Assembly (NCBI GenBank): GCA_964467615.1
Contig: CAYXRK010000022.1
Coordinates: 1-37,206 of the forward strand
Reading direction: 5' to 3'
Source: CAYXRK01 sp964467615
GTDB lineage: Bacteria > Hydrogenedentota > Hydrogenedentia > Hydrogenedentales > GCA-2746185
DNA length: 37,206 nt
Shown here: positions 1-9,946 of the stretch, in pieces
Layout: every line of letters starts with the position of its first letter
How positions within the stretch are numbered: the stretch's first letter is position 1
The notes under the pieces: generated by a model
What the model saw: the letters and a program-made list of their open reading frames with translations, nothing else
Told to the model about the DNA's origin: nothing
Database searches by the model: none
Position numbers and translations under genes: made by a program

Positions 1-398
1 TGCGCCAAGGTTTCACCAACGCAAAACATCACGTTCAAGTCCGAGGCCCGCGCATACCGCAATTTCTCATTCCGCAGTACATCGCCCTCGCCGAAGTATT
101 CGCGTCGCTCACTGTGGCCGATGATCACCCAGTCGCATCCCGCGTCGCGGAGCATCTGAGGCGAAAGCTCGCCCGTGTATGCGCCGTTCTCCTTCGTATA
201 ACAGTTCTGTCCACCCACTGCGATTCGGCTGCCGGACAGCGCATCCGACACTTGCCGCAGCACCGTCGCCACGGGGCACACCACGCACTCGACGTCATCC
301 GCCGCGTCCAACTCGTCCCGAAGCGTCCGCGCCAGCTTGACCGCCTGGTCCGACAACAGGTTCATCTTCCAGTTGCCGGCGATGATCGGCGTTCTCAT
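1..398 (-). CDS. tpiA: Triosephosphate isomerase, N-terminal part (runs off the window)
   Basis: Interconverts dihydroxyacetone phosphate and glyceraldehyde 3-phosphate in glycolysis and gluconeogenesis; cytoplasmic TIM barrel. About 132 residues are visible, starting MRTPIIAGNWKMN. The N and K of AGNWKMN are the substrate-binding pair near the N-terminus. The later IIGHSERRE carries the catalytic His. The segment with the catalytic Glu and the phosphate-gripping loop lies outside the window, so completeness of the gene cannot be judged. The start ATG is at 398, with a GAGGTG-like ribosome site about 11 bases upstream. It follows the RND pump gene on the same strand after a 114-base gap that holds a possible promoter, so it is probably a separate transcription unit. 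Confidence 0.95.
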   Translation of the reverse strand, partial: MRTPIIAGNWKMNLLSDQAVKLARTLRDELDAADDVECVVCPVATVLRQVSDALSGSRIAVGGQNCYTKENGAYTGELSPQMLRDAGCDWVIIGHSERREYFGEGDVLRNEKLRYARASDLNVMFCVGETLA

Positions 399-468
399 AG
401 CGTTTCGGGCACCTCGGGGAACAATCGGACGAACGGCGACCGGGAGGGACCCGATCGCGAAGGCAACT

Positions 469-498
469 ATGCTACCAAACTATCCGCTTTCCCCGCAA
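469..498 (-). promoter_or_regulatory. Possible sigma70-like promoter for tpiA
   Basis: Read on the minus strand, TTGCGG (493-498) and TAGCAT (469-474) are separated by 18 bases. They lie in the gap between the upstream RND gene and the tpiA start. Both boxes deviate from consensus, so this is only a candidate. Confidence 0.3.
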
Positions 499-512
499 GA
501 ATTCGGTGGAAT

Positions 513-3500
513 TTACGCTTTCGAAGAGCGCCGCATGAGAGCGCTCATATTGCCCAGATACCGCAACACCCAAACCTGCACGTCGTCGATGAACGAATAG
601 GTCAGCGGCGTGATCAGCAACGTCAAAAACGTACCCGTTATCATCCCCCCGATCATCGCCCGCCCGAGGCTCACAATCGACGCGCCCCCCATTCCGCCCG
701 CGCCAATCGCCAGCGGCACCGCCCCCAGGATCGTCGTCAACGCCGTCATCAGCACAGGTCTCAGGCGGTCCCTACCCGCTTGGATGATCGCGTCGAACCG
801 GTCCATCCCCTCGTTCCGCAGATTGTTGATGCGATCCACGATCACAATCCCGTTGTTGACGACTACGCCAATCATCAAGATGCATCCGATGAACGCGACC
901 GTGTCCATGGGTGTACTCGTCACGTACATCAGCCAATACACGCCCACGAACGCCAGCGGGACGCTTGTTAAGATGGACAAAGGCAGCAACAGCGACTCGA
1001 ACAGCGCGCTCATCACGATGTAAATAAGCACGATCGACATGACCATCGCCGTCATGAACTGCACTGCGTCCTTCTCAAAACTCATCAGCTCGTCCCCGAG
1101 CGAAATGCTGTAGCCCGTCGGCAACTCGAACTCCCGTTGAAGCGTCCTGAGATCCTCGTTGATCTGCTTGAGGTCCCCCCCGTCGGTCTTCGCGGACAAC
1201 GTGATGTAGTTCTTCCCTTCCATTCGCGTAATCGATTGGGGCGTGTTCGCCTTGCCGAAATTCACCAGCCGGTTCAACGGAACCAGGCGCCCCTCCGTTC
1301 CCAACAACATCACGTTGTCCAGGTTCGCCCGCGATTTGCGATCCTCCTCCCGGAACTGCGCCCAAATCGGCACTTCCCGGTCACCTTCCTTCATTCCCGG
1401 AAGCCGAGCACCCATCAACGCAAAGCCAACCGTCTGCGCAATCATCGTCGCGTTGATCCCGGCGCTGTCCGCCAGGGTCTCGTCCACGTCGATCCGAATT
1501 TCTTGTTCCGGCGGCCGAACGTTCTTCTCTACTTCCGTCACGTTTGGCAATGTCTGCATCACCGTCACGAGTTGGTCCGCGTACCGATCCAGCGTCTCCG
1601 CGTCGTCGCCCCGCAACCGAAGTGAAACGCTCGCCTGCCCGCCCGCGCCGCCCAGGCTGTTCATCCCGGTCCGAAACCGAAGGCGCGCTCCGGGAAGCCG
1701 CTCCCCGAACCGTTCCCAGAGAATGTTCATCGCGTCGTCCGACGTATACTTCAGTTTCTCCGGAGGAACGTCGTCCTCTTTGTCGTACAAGAAAACGTCC
1801 AATTCGCTCCACCGCGAGTTTACGTGCTTGAATACGTTCTTAATGCCCAGAGTTTCTCGGTATTTCCCGACCTCTTCTTCGAGATGGCCCATGTATTCGT
1901 CAGCTTTGGCCATGTCGAAATTCGGATCGAACTCGACCTGAATACCGATTCGTCGCTCGTCGGCCGTCGGCATGCCTTGCCGCCCAAGATTTTTCACCGG
2001 ATACTCGATCGTCAACCAAACGATGCCGGCCAGCAGAAGCGTCGACGCCAACCGCCAGCGCATCGTCGCCCGCAAACACGCCGCGTAAAACGGAATCATC
2101 CAACGCGTCGGATTAAAGCCGGTCTCCGGGGTCCACGTGTCCGTCTTGTCCGCCGCGTCAACGCGACGGCCCCGCAAGACGCGCCAGATTCCGCGCAGGT
2201 TCAAGTCTGCAGTCTTGCCTATCGCCAGCGGGATCGCCGTCAACGCGATGACCAAGCTTGCGGCCATCGCCACCGAGACGGGTGTCGCAAACTGCCGCAG
2301 AAACGTATTCAACTGGCCCTTGTCCACGAAAAACACCGGGAGGAACACCACGATGGAAGTCGCGGTCGCCGCCGTAATCGCCAATGCCATCTCGTTCGTG
2401 CCGCGCTTCGAGGCCTCGATGGTCCCGTAGCCCAACGAACGAAGGCGATAGATGTTCTCCACGACCACGATGGAATTGTCGACTACCATGCCCAACGCGA
2501 TCACCAGCGACATCATCGTCACAAGATTCAGCGACATGTCCATGAAGTACATGAAGATCACCGCGGCCATCATCGATCCGGGAAGCGATAGCGAGACAAT
2601 AAACGTCGGCTTAATCCGAATGAGAAACACGTACAAGATCAGGATCGACAACCCCCCGCCCGCCCAAGCCGCGCTGGTCAGCCCGCCGAGAGCGCCGAGA
2701 ATCGCGTCCGCCTGACTGAAGAAAATGATCTTCTTCGTGCCCTCGAACTCGGGCAATGCCAGCACCTCATCAAGTTCAGCGAGTACCGCCTCTACCGTGG
2801 CCACTATATTGGCCTCGGACTCCTTGTGTACGACCAGATATAGCTGGCTGAGGCCGTCCATCGTCCACTCGTCTTCGTCCTCCCGCCGCTTGTACCCGAC
2901 GTCGGCGACGTCCTTGAGCCGAAGCCCGTTGCCGATCATCAACTGCGCGATGTCTTCCGGCCGTTGGAACTCGTCCAACGCGCGCACGAAATACTTTGTT
3001 TTGCCGTCGACGAGTTTTCCGACCGATACGTTCAAATTCGCCGTTTGGAGTTGCCCGATCACTTGAAAGATCGACAAGCCGTAGTTGCGCAGCGTGTCCT
3101 GGTGAAATTCGATCAAGATCGACTCGATGTCGCCGCCCCAAACCTCGATCTCGGCCACACCGGGCAATCGCGCCAGACGCGGCTGCAACACCTCGCGGAC
3201 TAGATGGCCGTATTCGTACGCATCGCCTTCTCGCGCCAAGCCAAACTCCATCACCGGAAAATCGTCCGAGCTGAAATGCCGGATAAAGATGCGGTTCGCT
3301 TCCGGCGGGAGTTCGAGCCGGACCCGCTCGATACGGTCACGCACGTCCGCCTGCGCTTCAGACATGTCGGCGCCCATCTTGAACAGGCATTGCACGAAAC
3401 AGCCGCCGTCGTCCGAGTTCGTCATCATTCGTTCGAGGTTTGGCAGCGTCCGGAATTCGCCCTCGGCGGGAATTGCAATCTCTTGCTCGACCTGCGCCGG

Positions 3501-3671
3501 AGTCGCGCCTGGATACGCGATGAACACGCCCAAAAACGGGAATTCTATTTTCGGCAAAAACTCGACCTTCAATCGCGAGAGCGAAATCGCGCCCAACGTA
3601 ACGAAAGAAATGACGATCATCGTTACCGTCACCGGCTTGGACAGCGAGAATTCGGGAAGCGAGAATTTCAT
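513..3671 (-). CDS. RND-family efflux pump, inner-membrane subunit (second of a tandem pair)
   Basis: A 1052-residue proton-driven RND transporter of the AcrB/HAE1 type, expected to export hydrophobic compounds through a tripartite envelope pump. The layout is normal: a first transmembrane helix at about 12-32, a large periplasmic porter loop, a bundle of helices from about 335, a second periplasmic loop, and helices at the end. The TM4 motif GMVVDNSIVVVEN (D397, N398) has only one of the two acidic residues that AcrB uses for proton relay. The equivalent TM10 segment is GVVVNNGIVIVD, without the AcrB lysine; this is common in environmental RND groups. Its start overlaps the end of the upstream RND gene by 4 bases (ATGA), so the two are translationally coupled. 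No outer-membrane TolC-like gene is visible. Substrate is unknown. Confidence 0.93.
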   Translation of the reverse strand: MKFSLPEFSLSKPVTVTMIVISFVTLGAISLSRLKVEFLPKIEFPFLGVFIAYPGATPAQVEQEIAIPAEGEFRTLPNLERMMTNSDDGGCFVQCLFKMGADMSEAQADVRDRIERVRLELPPEANRIFIRHFSSDDFPVMEFGLAREGDAYEYGHLVREVLQPRLARLPGVAEIEVWGGDIESILIEFHQDTLRNYGLSIFQVIGQLQTANLNVSVGKLVDGKTKYFVRALDEFQRPEDIAQLMIGNGLRLKDVADVGYKRREDEDEWTMDGLSQLYLVVHKESEANIVATVEAVLAELDEVLALPEFEGTKKIIFFSQADAILGALGGLTSAAWAGGGLSILILYVFLIRIKPTFIVSLSLPGSMMAAVIFMYFMDMSLNLVTMMSLVIALGMVVDNSIVVVENIYRLRSLGYGTIEASKRGTNEMALAITAATATSIVVFLPVFFVDKGQLNTFLRQFATPVSVAMAASLVIALTAIPLAIGKTADLNLRGIWRVLRGRRVDAADKTDTWTPETGFNPTRWMIPFYAACLRATMRWRLASTLLLAGIVWLTIEYPVKNLGRQGMPTADERRIGIQVEFDPNFDMAKADEYMGHLEEEVGKYRETLGIKNVFKHVNSRWSELDVFLYDKEDDVPPEKLKYTSDDAMNILWERFGERLPGARLRFRTGMNSLGGAGGQASVSLRLRGDDAETLDRYADQLVTVMQTLPNVTEVEKNVRPPEQEIRIDVDETLADSAGINATMIAQTVGFALMGARLPGMKEGDREVPIWAQFREEDRKSRANLDNVMLLGTEGRLVPLNRLVNFGKANTPQSITRMEGKNYITLSAKTDGGDLKQINEDLRTLQREFELPTGYSISLGDELMSFEKDAVQFMTAMVMSIVLIYIVMSALFESLLLPLSILTSVPLAFVGVYWLMYVTSTPMDTVAFIGCILMIGVVVNNGIVIVDRINNLRNEGMDRFDAIIQAGRDRLRPVLMTALTTILGAVPLAIGAGGMGGASIVSLGRAMIGGMITGTFLTLLITPLTYSFIDDVQVWVLRYLGNMSALMRRSSKA

Positions 3672-6600
3672 TTGACGGCGCGTTTCCGGTCACGGCCGCC
3701 GAAAAGGTGATAGAACATCGGTATCACGAACAACGTCAGCAACGTCGACGAAGATAGCCCCGCCATGACCGTGACCGCCATGGGCCGCCGCATCTCCGCG
3801 CCTTCCCCGGTCGAAAATGCCATGGGAATCAGCCCCAACACTGAGGTCAACGTCGTCATCATGATCGGGCGCAACCGAATCTTGCACCCCTCCACGACCG
3901 CATCAATCTTGTCTAGACCGCGCTCGCGAAGTTGATTGATATAGTCCACCATGATCGTCGCCGCGTCGACGACAATCCCTCCCAGGACGATCGCTCCGAT
4001 AAGCACCGTTACGCTGATGTCGATGCCGGTGTAGTTCAGCGCGTACACCACCCCGATCAGTCCTAACGGCACCGTGAACATAATCAACGCCGGATGCGTC
4101 AGGGATTCGAATTGGCAGGCCATAATCACGTACACCAAGAACAACGACAAGACCAACGCGAACATCAGGCCCTGGTACGAACGCTGAAGCTCCTCCTGCT
4201 GCCCGCCCATGAGATAGTAATACCCTTGCGGCCAGTAGATTTGGTCCAGCCGCGCTTGCATGTCCGCCGCTACCCTGCCTAAATCCCGGCCCTCCACGTT
4301 CGCCGAAATCACGACCACTTGTCGTTGGTTAATCCGCCGGATTTCGCTCGGACCCGGTTTCGTCGAAATCGTCGCCACCGACGAAAGCGGCGTCGGCGGG
4401 CCGGTCTCGGTCACGGAGAGATTCTCCAAATCCTGCTTCGATTTCAGACGCTGATTGTCTGTCCGCACTCGAATGTCAATCTTGTCGCCTCCCCTGCTGA
4501 AGCGCGTCGCGATGTCGCCGCCGACTTCAGTCCGCAACAGCCGCGCGATGGCGTCCGGTCCGAGGCCCTTCGCGGCCAGTAGGTCACGGTCTGGCGTGAT
4601 GATAATTTCGGGGTGCCCCTTCTTCAGGCTCAATTCGACGTCCTTCAACCCTTGTACGCCTTCCAAGGCCGCAAGCGCCGTGACGCCCAACTCCCGCAAT
4701 TCGTCGAGACCTTCGCCGTAGATTTCCAGTTCGACTGCCGTCTTAAAACTGAACATCGTGGGAAGAGTGAACGTCACCTGGTCCGGCGTCGCCGCGATCA
4801 CGTGCTGGCGAATGTCCTCGATGATCTCGTCCTGCATCGGAATCGTCGTATCCGGATCGCGCAACTTCACGGTGAATTCCGCAATGTTTTCGCCACTCGA
4901 GGATTCCGAATTCCGGCCTTCACCGCCGACCTGCACGGTCACAGTGTCCACATACGGCGACTCCCGAACAATTGTTTCGATCAAGCCTGCGCGGGTCTCC
5001 GTATCTTCGAGGCGCGTTCCCGGCGGCGCCTCAACGCGAATACCAAAATCGCCTTGCTTCATCGGCGGAATCAACTCACGTCCCAAATTCCGCCCGAGCC
5101 AAGCCGAGTGCGCCGCCACCGCCATCACGATGCACAACACCAGCGGGCTGTAGTTCAAACTGAAGCGCAACGCCACCCCGTACAACTCGCGGAACACGCG
5201 AAACCCTTGGTCGAACAGCCGCGCGGGCACAGCCAATATCAAGCCAAGCACGCGTCCAAGGACCCAAAGCATCGAGAAGAACATCGTCGTGCCGAAGAAG
5301 AAGATCGTAATGAGTACGGCAGCCACCAGCTTCAATGCGACTTGAATCACAAACAGTCCTACAACGACCGGAACGCCGACAGTGGCGGTAGTGCGCGCCG
5401 GCCAAGAAGCAGCGCCGCCTCGCGCCGCCGCGAGCGTCGCCCCGACGGTCTCCTTCCAGGCCGCGCGCAGCCAATCCCGCGTGTATCGCAGCCCGCTCGA
5501 GGGAATTCCCATTAGTGCCTGCATGCGGCTTGCACCGCGCTCCTGCCGGGCTTCCAAATACGCTTTCACCAACCAGACCGCTTGATCCTGCGACGCCAAC
5601 GGTCGCGCCTGCCGCGACACCATCATCGGGACCAAGTACAACGCCACAATCAACGACGCCGTCAGCGAATAGGTCACCGTTAACGCCAAATCACGAAACA
5701 GTTGGCCCGCGATCCCTTCCACGAAGACGATCGGCGCGAATACCGCGATCGTGGTTAGCGTCGACGAGGTCACCGCCGCGGCGACTTCACGCGTCCCCCG
5801 CTCCGCGGCATCGAGTAGACTGTCCCCTTCCTCGCGGCACCTAAAGATGCTCTCGAGTACGACGATCGAGTTGTCGACCAGCATGCCGATGCCCAGCGCG
5901 AGGCCCCCCAACGACATAATGTTCAAGCTGACGTGGCCCATGTACATGGGTATGAACGTCGCCATAATCGAGATCGGGGTCGCCACCGCAATGATCAGCG
6001 TGCTGCGCAACTCCTGGAGAAAGAGAAACAAGACAAAGAGCGAAAGTATCGCGCCCACTACCGCCGAGTCCCTGACTTCCGCGATCGACGCCTTGATGAA
6101 GTGCGACTGATCGGTGACGATCGCTTTCTCTATGTAGGACGGCAACCGCGAACGCAGTTGGTCGCGGACCTCCTCTTGGCGCTTCTTCTCCTCCATCATC
6201 TTCTTCGCGCGCTCGGAAGATACTCGTTCCGCCGCCATCGAGATCATGTCCATCAATACGTTCTTCGGCCGCTCGAACCCGAAGAAATCCTTCAATTGAT
6301 TGCAAACCTCGACCGTGTTCGCGTCGCCTTCTTTGAATATCTCGAGCTCGACCGCCTCGCGACCGTTCAGCCGGACCACGTTCTCGAGCTCTTTCTCGCC
6401 CATCTGGACGAGCGCCAGTTCCTCCAGACGCATCTGTTCGCCCGTGGGCGTAGGGATGACCACGGCGCGGATTTGGTCGACATCCGTAAACTCATTCAGT
6501 GTGCGGACTAAATACTCGGTCTTGCCTTCCTTGAGCCGCCCGCCGGAGAGATTGATGTTCTGGCGGCCCAAACTATTGACCACGGTCTGGGGCGACAACC

Positions 6601-7252
6601 GAAGGTTCTTGAGTCGCTCCGCATCGATTAGGATTTGGATTTCCTCTTCCCGGCCCCCCTTCACTTCCACCTGCGCGATCCCCACCTCCGCTTCAAGATC
6701 CTGCTTCACGTGCCGTTCCGTCGCCTCGCGGATTTCCGTCAGGTCGGCCCGCTCGCGTCGTTCCCGTTCCACCGCGTCGGCGACCTCAGACCAGTCCCGG
6801 CCCGTAATCGCGATACGCATGACCGGATCCAGCGTCGGGTCGTATCGTAATATGATCGGTTTCGTGCGCAGGTCCTGCGGCGCATCGAACATGTCCAAGC
6901 TCTCGCGAACGTCTTGCAGCGCGAGATTCATGTCCGTTCCCCATTTGAACTCGAGGACGATCTCCGAAAGGCCCGCCGAGGATACGCTGCTCACCTCTTC
7001 GACGCCGCTCACCACGCTCAACCGCTCTTCGACCGGCCGCGTCACGAGCTTCTCTACGTCTTCCGGCGCCGCCCCTTCGTAATCAGTCCGCACCGTCAAC
7101 GTCGGATACGAAATGTCCGGCATCAAATTAATCGGCAGCTTCCCGTACGACTGCCATCCGAACACCATCAGCGTGACGAACAACATCGCCACCGCCACCG
7201 GACGCCGTATCGAGATGCGGTAGTTCTTTGGCTGGTTCGGGGCGTCGCTCAT
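3668..7252 (-). CDS. RND-family efflux pump, inner-membrane subunit with a long hydrophobic insertion
   Basis: A 1194-residue RND transporter, about 150 residues longer than AcrB. It has an N-terminal helix at about 16-36, a periplasmic porter loop, TM helices from about 397, and the TM4 motif GMLVDNSIVVLES (D460, N461). The second half repeats the fold. The extra length sits between TM6 (about 529-546) and TM7 (about 702-720). There, roughly 150 residues include an amphipathic stretch and a very hydrophobic part (about 622-676) long enough for two more membrane helices. AcrB has only about 40 residues at this place. Together with the coupled downstream RND gene and the upstream adaptor, the arrangement resembles the MdtABC layout, in which two different RND proteins share one adaptor. 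Whether these two form a heteromeric pump is inference. Confidence 0.93.
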   Translation of the reverse strand: MSDAPNQPKNYRISIRRPVAVAMLFVTLMVFGWQSYGKLPINLMPDISYPTLTVRTDYEGAAPEDVEKLVTRPVEERLSVVSGVEEVSSVSSAGLSEIVLEFKWGTDMNLALQDVRESLDMFDAPQDLRTKPIILRYDPTLDPVMRIAITGRDWSEVADAVERERRERADLTEIREATERHVKQDLEAEVGIAQVEVKGGREEEIQILIDAERLKNLRLSPQTVVNSLGRQNINLSGGRLKEGKTEYLVRTLNEFTDVDQIRAVVIPTPTGEQMRLEELALVQMGEKELENVVRLNGREAVELEIFKEGDANTVEVCNQLKDFFGFERPKNVLMDMISMAAERVSSERAKKMMEEKKRQEEVRDQLRSRLPSYIEKAIVTDQSHFIKASIAEVRDSAVVGAILSLFVLFLFLQELRSTLIIAVATPISIMATFIPMYMGHVSLNIMSLGGLALGIGMLVDNSIVVLESIFRCREEGDSLLDAAERGTREVAAAVTSSTLTTIAVFAPIVFVEGIAGQLFRDLALTVTYSLTASLIVALYLVPMMVSRQARPLASQDQAVWLVKAYLEARQERGASRMQALMGIPSSGLRYTRDWLRAAWKETVGATLAAARGGAASWPARTTATVGVPVVVGLFVIQVALKLVAAVLITIFFFGTTMFFSMLWVLGRVLGLILAVPARLFDQGFRVFRELYGVALRFSLNYSPLVLCIVMAVAAHSAWLGRNLGRELIPPMKQGDFGIRVEAPPGTRLEDTETRAGLIETIVRESPYVDTVTVQVGGEGRNSESSSGENIAEFTVKLRDPDTTIPMQDEIIEDIRQHVIAATPDQVTFTLPTMFSFKTAVELEIYGEGLDELRELGVTALAALEGVQGLKDVELSLKKGHPEIIITPDRDLLAAKGLGPDAIARLLRTEVGGDIATRFSRGGDKIDIRVRTDNQRLKSKQDLENLSVTETGPPTPLSSVATISTKPGPSEIRRINQRQVVVISANVEGRDLGRVAADMQARLDQIYWPQGYYYLMGGQQEELQRSYQGLMFALVLSLFLVYVIMACQFESLTHPALIMFTVPLGLIGVVYALNYTGIDISVTVLIGAIVLGGIVVDAATIMVDYINQLRERGLDKIDAVVEGCKIRLRPIMMTTLTSVLGLIPMAFSTGEGAEMRRPMAVTVMAGLSSSTLLTLFVIPMFYHLFGGRDRKRAVK

Positions 7253-7381
7253 GAATTGTCAGCAGAATCTACAGGGTCGTTCCCGGTTGCCGGACGAAAG
7301 GAAGGTAGCCTAGACCATTCGCCAATTGATGACCGCAAACCGCGGCCCAATTTCGTCATCGCAAAGAAGCTCGCCTTCCAG

Positions 7382-7395
7382 CCCGCCGCGGCGGG
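7382..7395. repeat. Perfect 14-base GC palindrome between adaptor and pump genes
   Basis: CCCGCCGCGGCGGG is fully self-complementary and lies in the 181-base gap between the adaptor stop and the start of the first RND gene. It could fold in the mRNA and adjust pump levels relative to the adaptor. It has no following U-run, so it is not a standard terminator, and such a palindrome can arise by chance in GC-rich DNA. Confidence 0.35.
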
Positions 7396-7433
7396 AGCGC
7401 GCACGCGGCAATCTCGACTTTTCCCGCGGGCCC

Positions 7434-8735
7434 TTAGTCGTCGATGTCAATGTGCATGCCGCGCTCACGGCCATCGTCTTCATGGCCCTTTCGATGCTCC
7501 TCGGCGGCACTCAACAACTGATCGAGGGACAATCCGGCCTTCTTCATAATCTCTTCGGAGACGTTTGTCACCCGTATTCGCGATCCCTGCTTCAACGTGT
7601 ACTGCCCGTTGGTGACGATCAGCGCTTTGTCATCAATACCACCCACGATTTCAACCTGAGTGCTGTCCTCGAAACCCGTCGTCACCTCTACCTTTTCCCC
7701 GGCGAGCACAGGCCCCTTGTCCACCTCGGCCGCATCATCCACCGCCTCGGCAAGCACTTCCTTGCCCGACGTCCCTTCGTCCTCCGTGGGAACCGGGCCC
7801 TCCTCCTCCGCTTCCGCGGGGGCCGGCTTCACGACGAACACATACTTGCGCGTGTTCTCCTCGATGATCGCTTCCTTCGGCGCCAAGAGCGCGTCCTCGC
7901 GAGTTTCCATGATCAGCTTCACGCGGGCGAAATTCGCCTCGCGGAGCCTCGCCCTGGTCGCGTCGTCGAAATCCAGCACGACTTTCACCGTGCCCGTCGC
8001 CGCGTCGACCCCAGGATTGATCCGCCGGACCGCCGCCATGAACATTTCGTCGGCAAGCGCGTCGATGTTCACTTCGGCCACTTGCCCTATCTTGAGGCGG
8101 GGCAACTCACGCTCGGGAACGTTCACGTTGAGCACGTACGAGTCCGGCTCCACCAGCATGAACGCCGGCCGGCCCGACGACACCAACATCCCCTGTTGAA
8201 TGTTCCGCGTCGTGACAACGCCGTCGATGGGCGCGCGAATCGTCAGGTTGTCCAATTGCACCTGGTGCGACTCCACCTGTTTCGCGGCGTTCTCATTCTT
8301 GAACCTCGCCAAGTCATATTCCGCCTGCGAGATGAGTCCTTTGTCTTTGGACATCGTCGCCCGGTCAAATTCCATCTTGCTCTGCAGAAGTTGCGTTTGC
8401 GCCCCTTGCAGCGCGACTTCCACCTCGCTCTTATCCAATTCAGCCAGTATGTCGCCGCGCTTGACCAGATCCCCTTCCTCGACGAACGTCTTCAAACACA
8501 CCCCGACGCCCTCGGGAATTATTTCGACCTTGCGCTCCGCCTCAACGCGCGTCACCGTCTCGAAGAACGAAGATATCGATCCCCGTTCCGCGAGCGATGC
8601 TTCGACCGGAATGATGATCACCGGCGGCTTCCGCGGCGCGTCCGTCTTCGCGTCCGATTCCGATCCGAGCCTGATGCACCCGGACATCGCCGCCAGAGCT
8701 AGTGCGGCGGCAAAGTATGCGATCCTACGATTCAA
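7434..8735 (-). CDS. Periplasmic adaptor (membrane fusion protein, HlyD/AcrA family), predicted lipoprotein
   Basis: Links an RND pump to an outer-membrane channel. I take the TTG at 8735 as the start because it gives a short signal sequence ending in a lipobox (LALAAMSGC) and has AGGA about 11 bases upstream. An ATG at 8852 would add 39 N-terminal residues that do not fit a signal peptide. After the lipobox come a beta-barrel and lipoyl-like half (IPEGVGVCLKTFVEEGDLVKRGD), a short coiled hairpin (about 100-145), the second lipoyl half (IRAPIDGVVTTRNIQQG) and the membrane-proximal domain. An acidic, Ala/Pro-rich insert of about 40 residues interrupts the late domain, and the C-terminus is charged and His/Asp-rich (ends GMHIDIDD), both unusual for the family. 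It is first in the operon with the two RND genes. Confidence 0.9.
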   Translation of the reverse strand: MNRRIAYFAAALALAAMSGCIRLGSESDAKTDAPRKPPVIIIPVEASLAERGSISSFFETVTRVEAERKVEIIPEGVGVCLKTFVEEGDLVKRGDILAELDKSEVEVALQGAQTQLLQSKMEFDRATMSKDKGLISQAEYDLARFKNENAAKQVESHQVQLDNLTIRAPIDGVVTTRNIQQGMLVSSGRPAFMLVEPDSYVLNVNVPERELPRLKIGQVAEVNIDALADEMFMAAVRRINPGVDAATGTVKVVLDFDDATRARLREANFARVKLIMETREDALLAPKEAIIEENTRKYVFVVKPAPAEAEEEGPVPTEDEGTSGKEVLAEAVDDAAEVDKGPVLAGEKVEVTTGFEDSTQVEIVGGIDDKALIVTNGQYTLKQGSRIRVTNVSEEIMKKAGLSLDQLLSAAEEHRKGHEDDGRERGMHIDIDD

Positions 8736-9019
8736 GACGAGGATTGTCCTTTCGACCGGTCGTGCGTGTAAAGTCCACGCGCCCACTCGCCCTTGCCAAG
8801 GTGATGGGGTGCGTTCGCCATCCACCTTCCCGAACACGCCCCCAGCGTTCAACTCCGCCGCGACTTAGACGTTCCCCGAAGCCAAGAAGTTTCGGCAGAC
8901 GGTCAGAGAACCACAATATGTTGCACAACACCCCGGAATCATATACCAAATCCTACACCCAAGACCATGAAACGCTACGGATTCCTCTGACTTTGACCGC
9001 GAAACGAGCGGACTGACCC

Positions 9020-9940
9020 ATGTTTCGCGCCGCACTGATCGCACTGTTCGCGCTAACGTGGACATCCATCGCATCCGGCCAAAGTTGCGGCTGCGAAGTC
9101 TCGGACGCGAAAGAAAGCGCATACAACAGTCTTCTGGACCTCACTGCCGCCGAAATCGCCGACGCCAAGGGGGCCCACCTTCCCTTCGGAGCGCCGATCT
9201 CGAAATCAGACAAGCACGGCGAGCACTTTCTCTATCAGGAGGACTACATCACGTACTACGACGACGATTTGCGCGTGCCGTTATGGGTCGCGTACAGGCT
9301 CACGAGCGATGACATGGCGCTCGAACGCGTTCGCACCGAGTGTTTTCGCACGGATCCGCGCCTCTCCGCCGAGCAGTCCGCCACCTGTGACGACTACGAC
9401 GAACCTGTATTCGACCGCGGCCACATGGTCCCCAATGCGGACATGGTGCGAAACGAAGCCGCGATGATCAATACGTACATGTTCTCGAACATGACGCCAC
9501 AACACGACAAGTTTAATCGTGGAATTTGGGCGCGCCTGGAGGGGTACGCGCGCGAATGGGCGCAACAGAAAAACGAGATATACGTGGTGACCGGCGCGAT
9601 TTTCGATGCGGACGGCGAGACGAATACGAGCAAGAAAGGCCGCGATTCCGATAGCAGCGCGGAGCGCATGAGCGATCGCGTCGGCATTCCCACGCACTTC
9701 TACAAAATTATTTACTATCAGCTCCCGAACAAATCGATCGAGCCGATGGCCTTTTTGCTTCCGCATAAGGACCAGACGCCCAGCGGCAAGAAAGATTCCG
9801 ACGCGTATCTCACGGTTTGCCTGACCTCGATTGACGAAATCGAAAAGCGCGCCGGATTCGATTTCTTTTCCGAACTTCCCGATTCGCAGGAGAAGGCCGC
9901 CGAGGCAAGAAAACTCAATGCATTCTGGACGCTTAAATAG
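9020..9940 (+). CDS. Secreted DNA/RNA non-specific endonuclease (NucA/EndA family)
   Basis: A 306-residue beta-beta-alpha metal nuclease that would cleave DNA and RNA outside the cytoplasm. Residues 1-20 form a signal peptide (cleavage near ASG-Q). The family motif DRGHMVPNADM places the catalytic His at 135 (DRGH, 132-135). The metal and substrate segment NMTPQHDKFNRGIW follows at 157-170, with the expected Asn. Length is normal for the secreted group. It is transcribed away from the efflux operon, and the RluA-like gene follows after 6 bases, so they may be co-transcribed although their functions are unrelated. Likely roles are nutrient scavenging or removal of extracellular DNA. No immunity gene is adjacent, as expected for an exported enzyme. 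Confidence 0.92.
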   Translation: MFRAALIALFALTWTSIASGQSCGCEVSDAKESAYNSLLDLTAAEIADAKGAHLPFGAPISKSDKHGEHFLYQEDYITYYDDDLRVPLWVAYRLTSDDMALERVRTECFRTDPRLSAEQSATCDDYDEPVFDRGHMVPNADMVRNEAAMINTYMFSNMTPQHDKFNRGIWARLEGYAREWAQQKNEIYVVTGAIFDADGETNTSKKGRDSDSSAERMSDRVGIPTHFYKIIYYQLPNKSIEPMAFLLPHKDQTPSGKKDSDAYLTVCLTSIDEIEKRAGFDFFSELPDSQEKAAEARKLNAFWTLK

Positions 9941-9946
9941 TTCGCA

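Noticed and set aside
8736..8852. ATG start of the adaptor gene at 8852
   Set aside because: It adds 39 residues before the lipobox that do not look like a signal peptide; the TTG at 8735 does.
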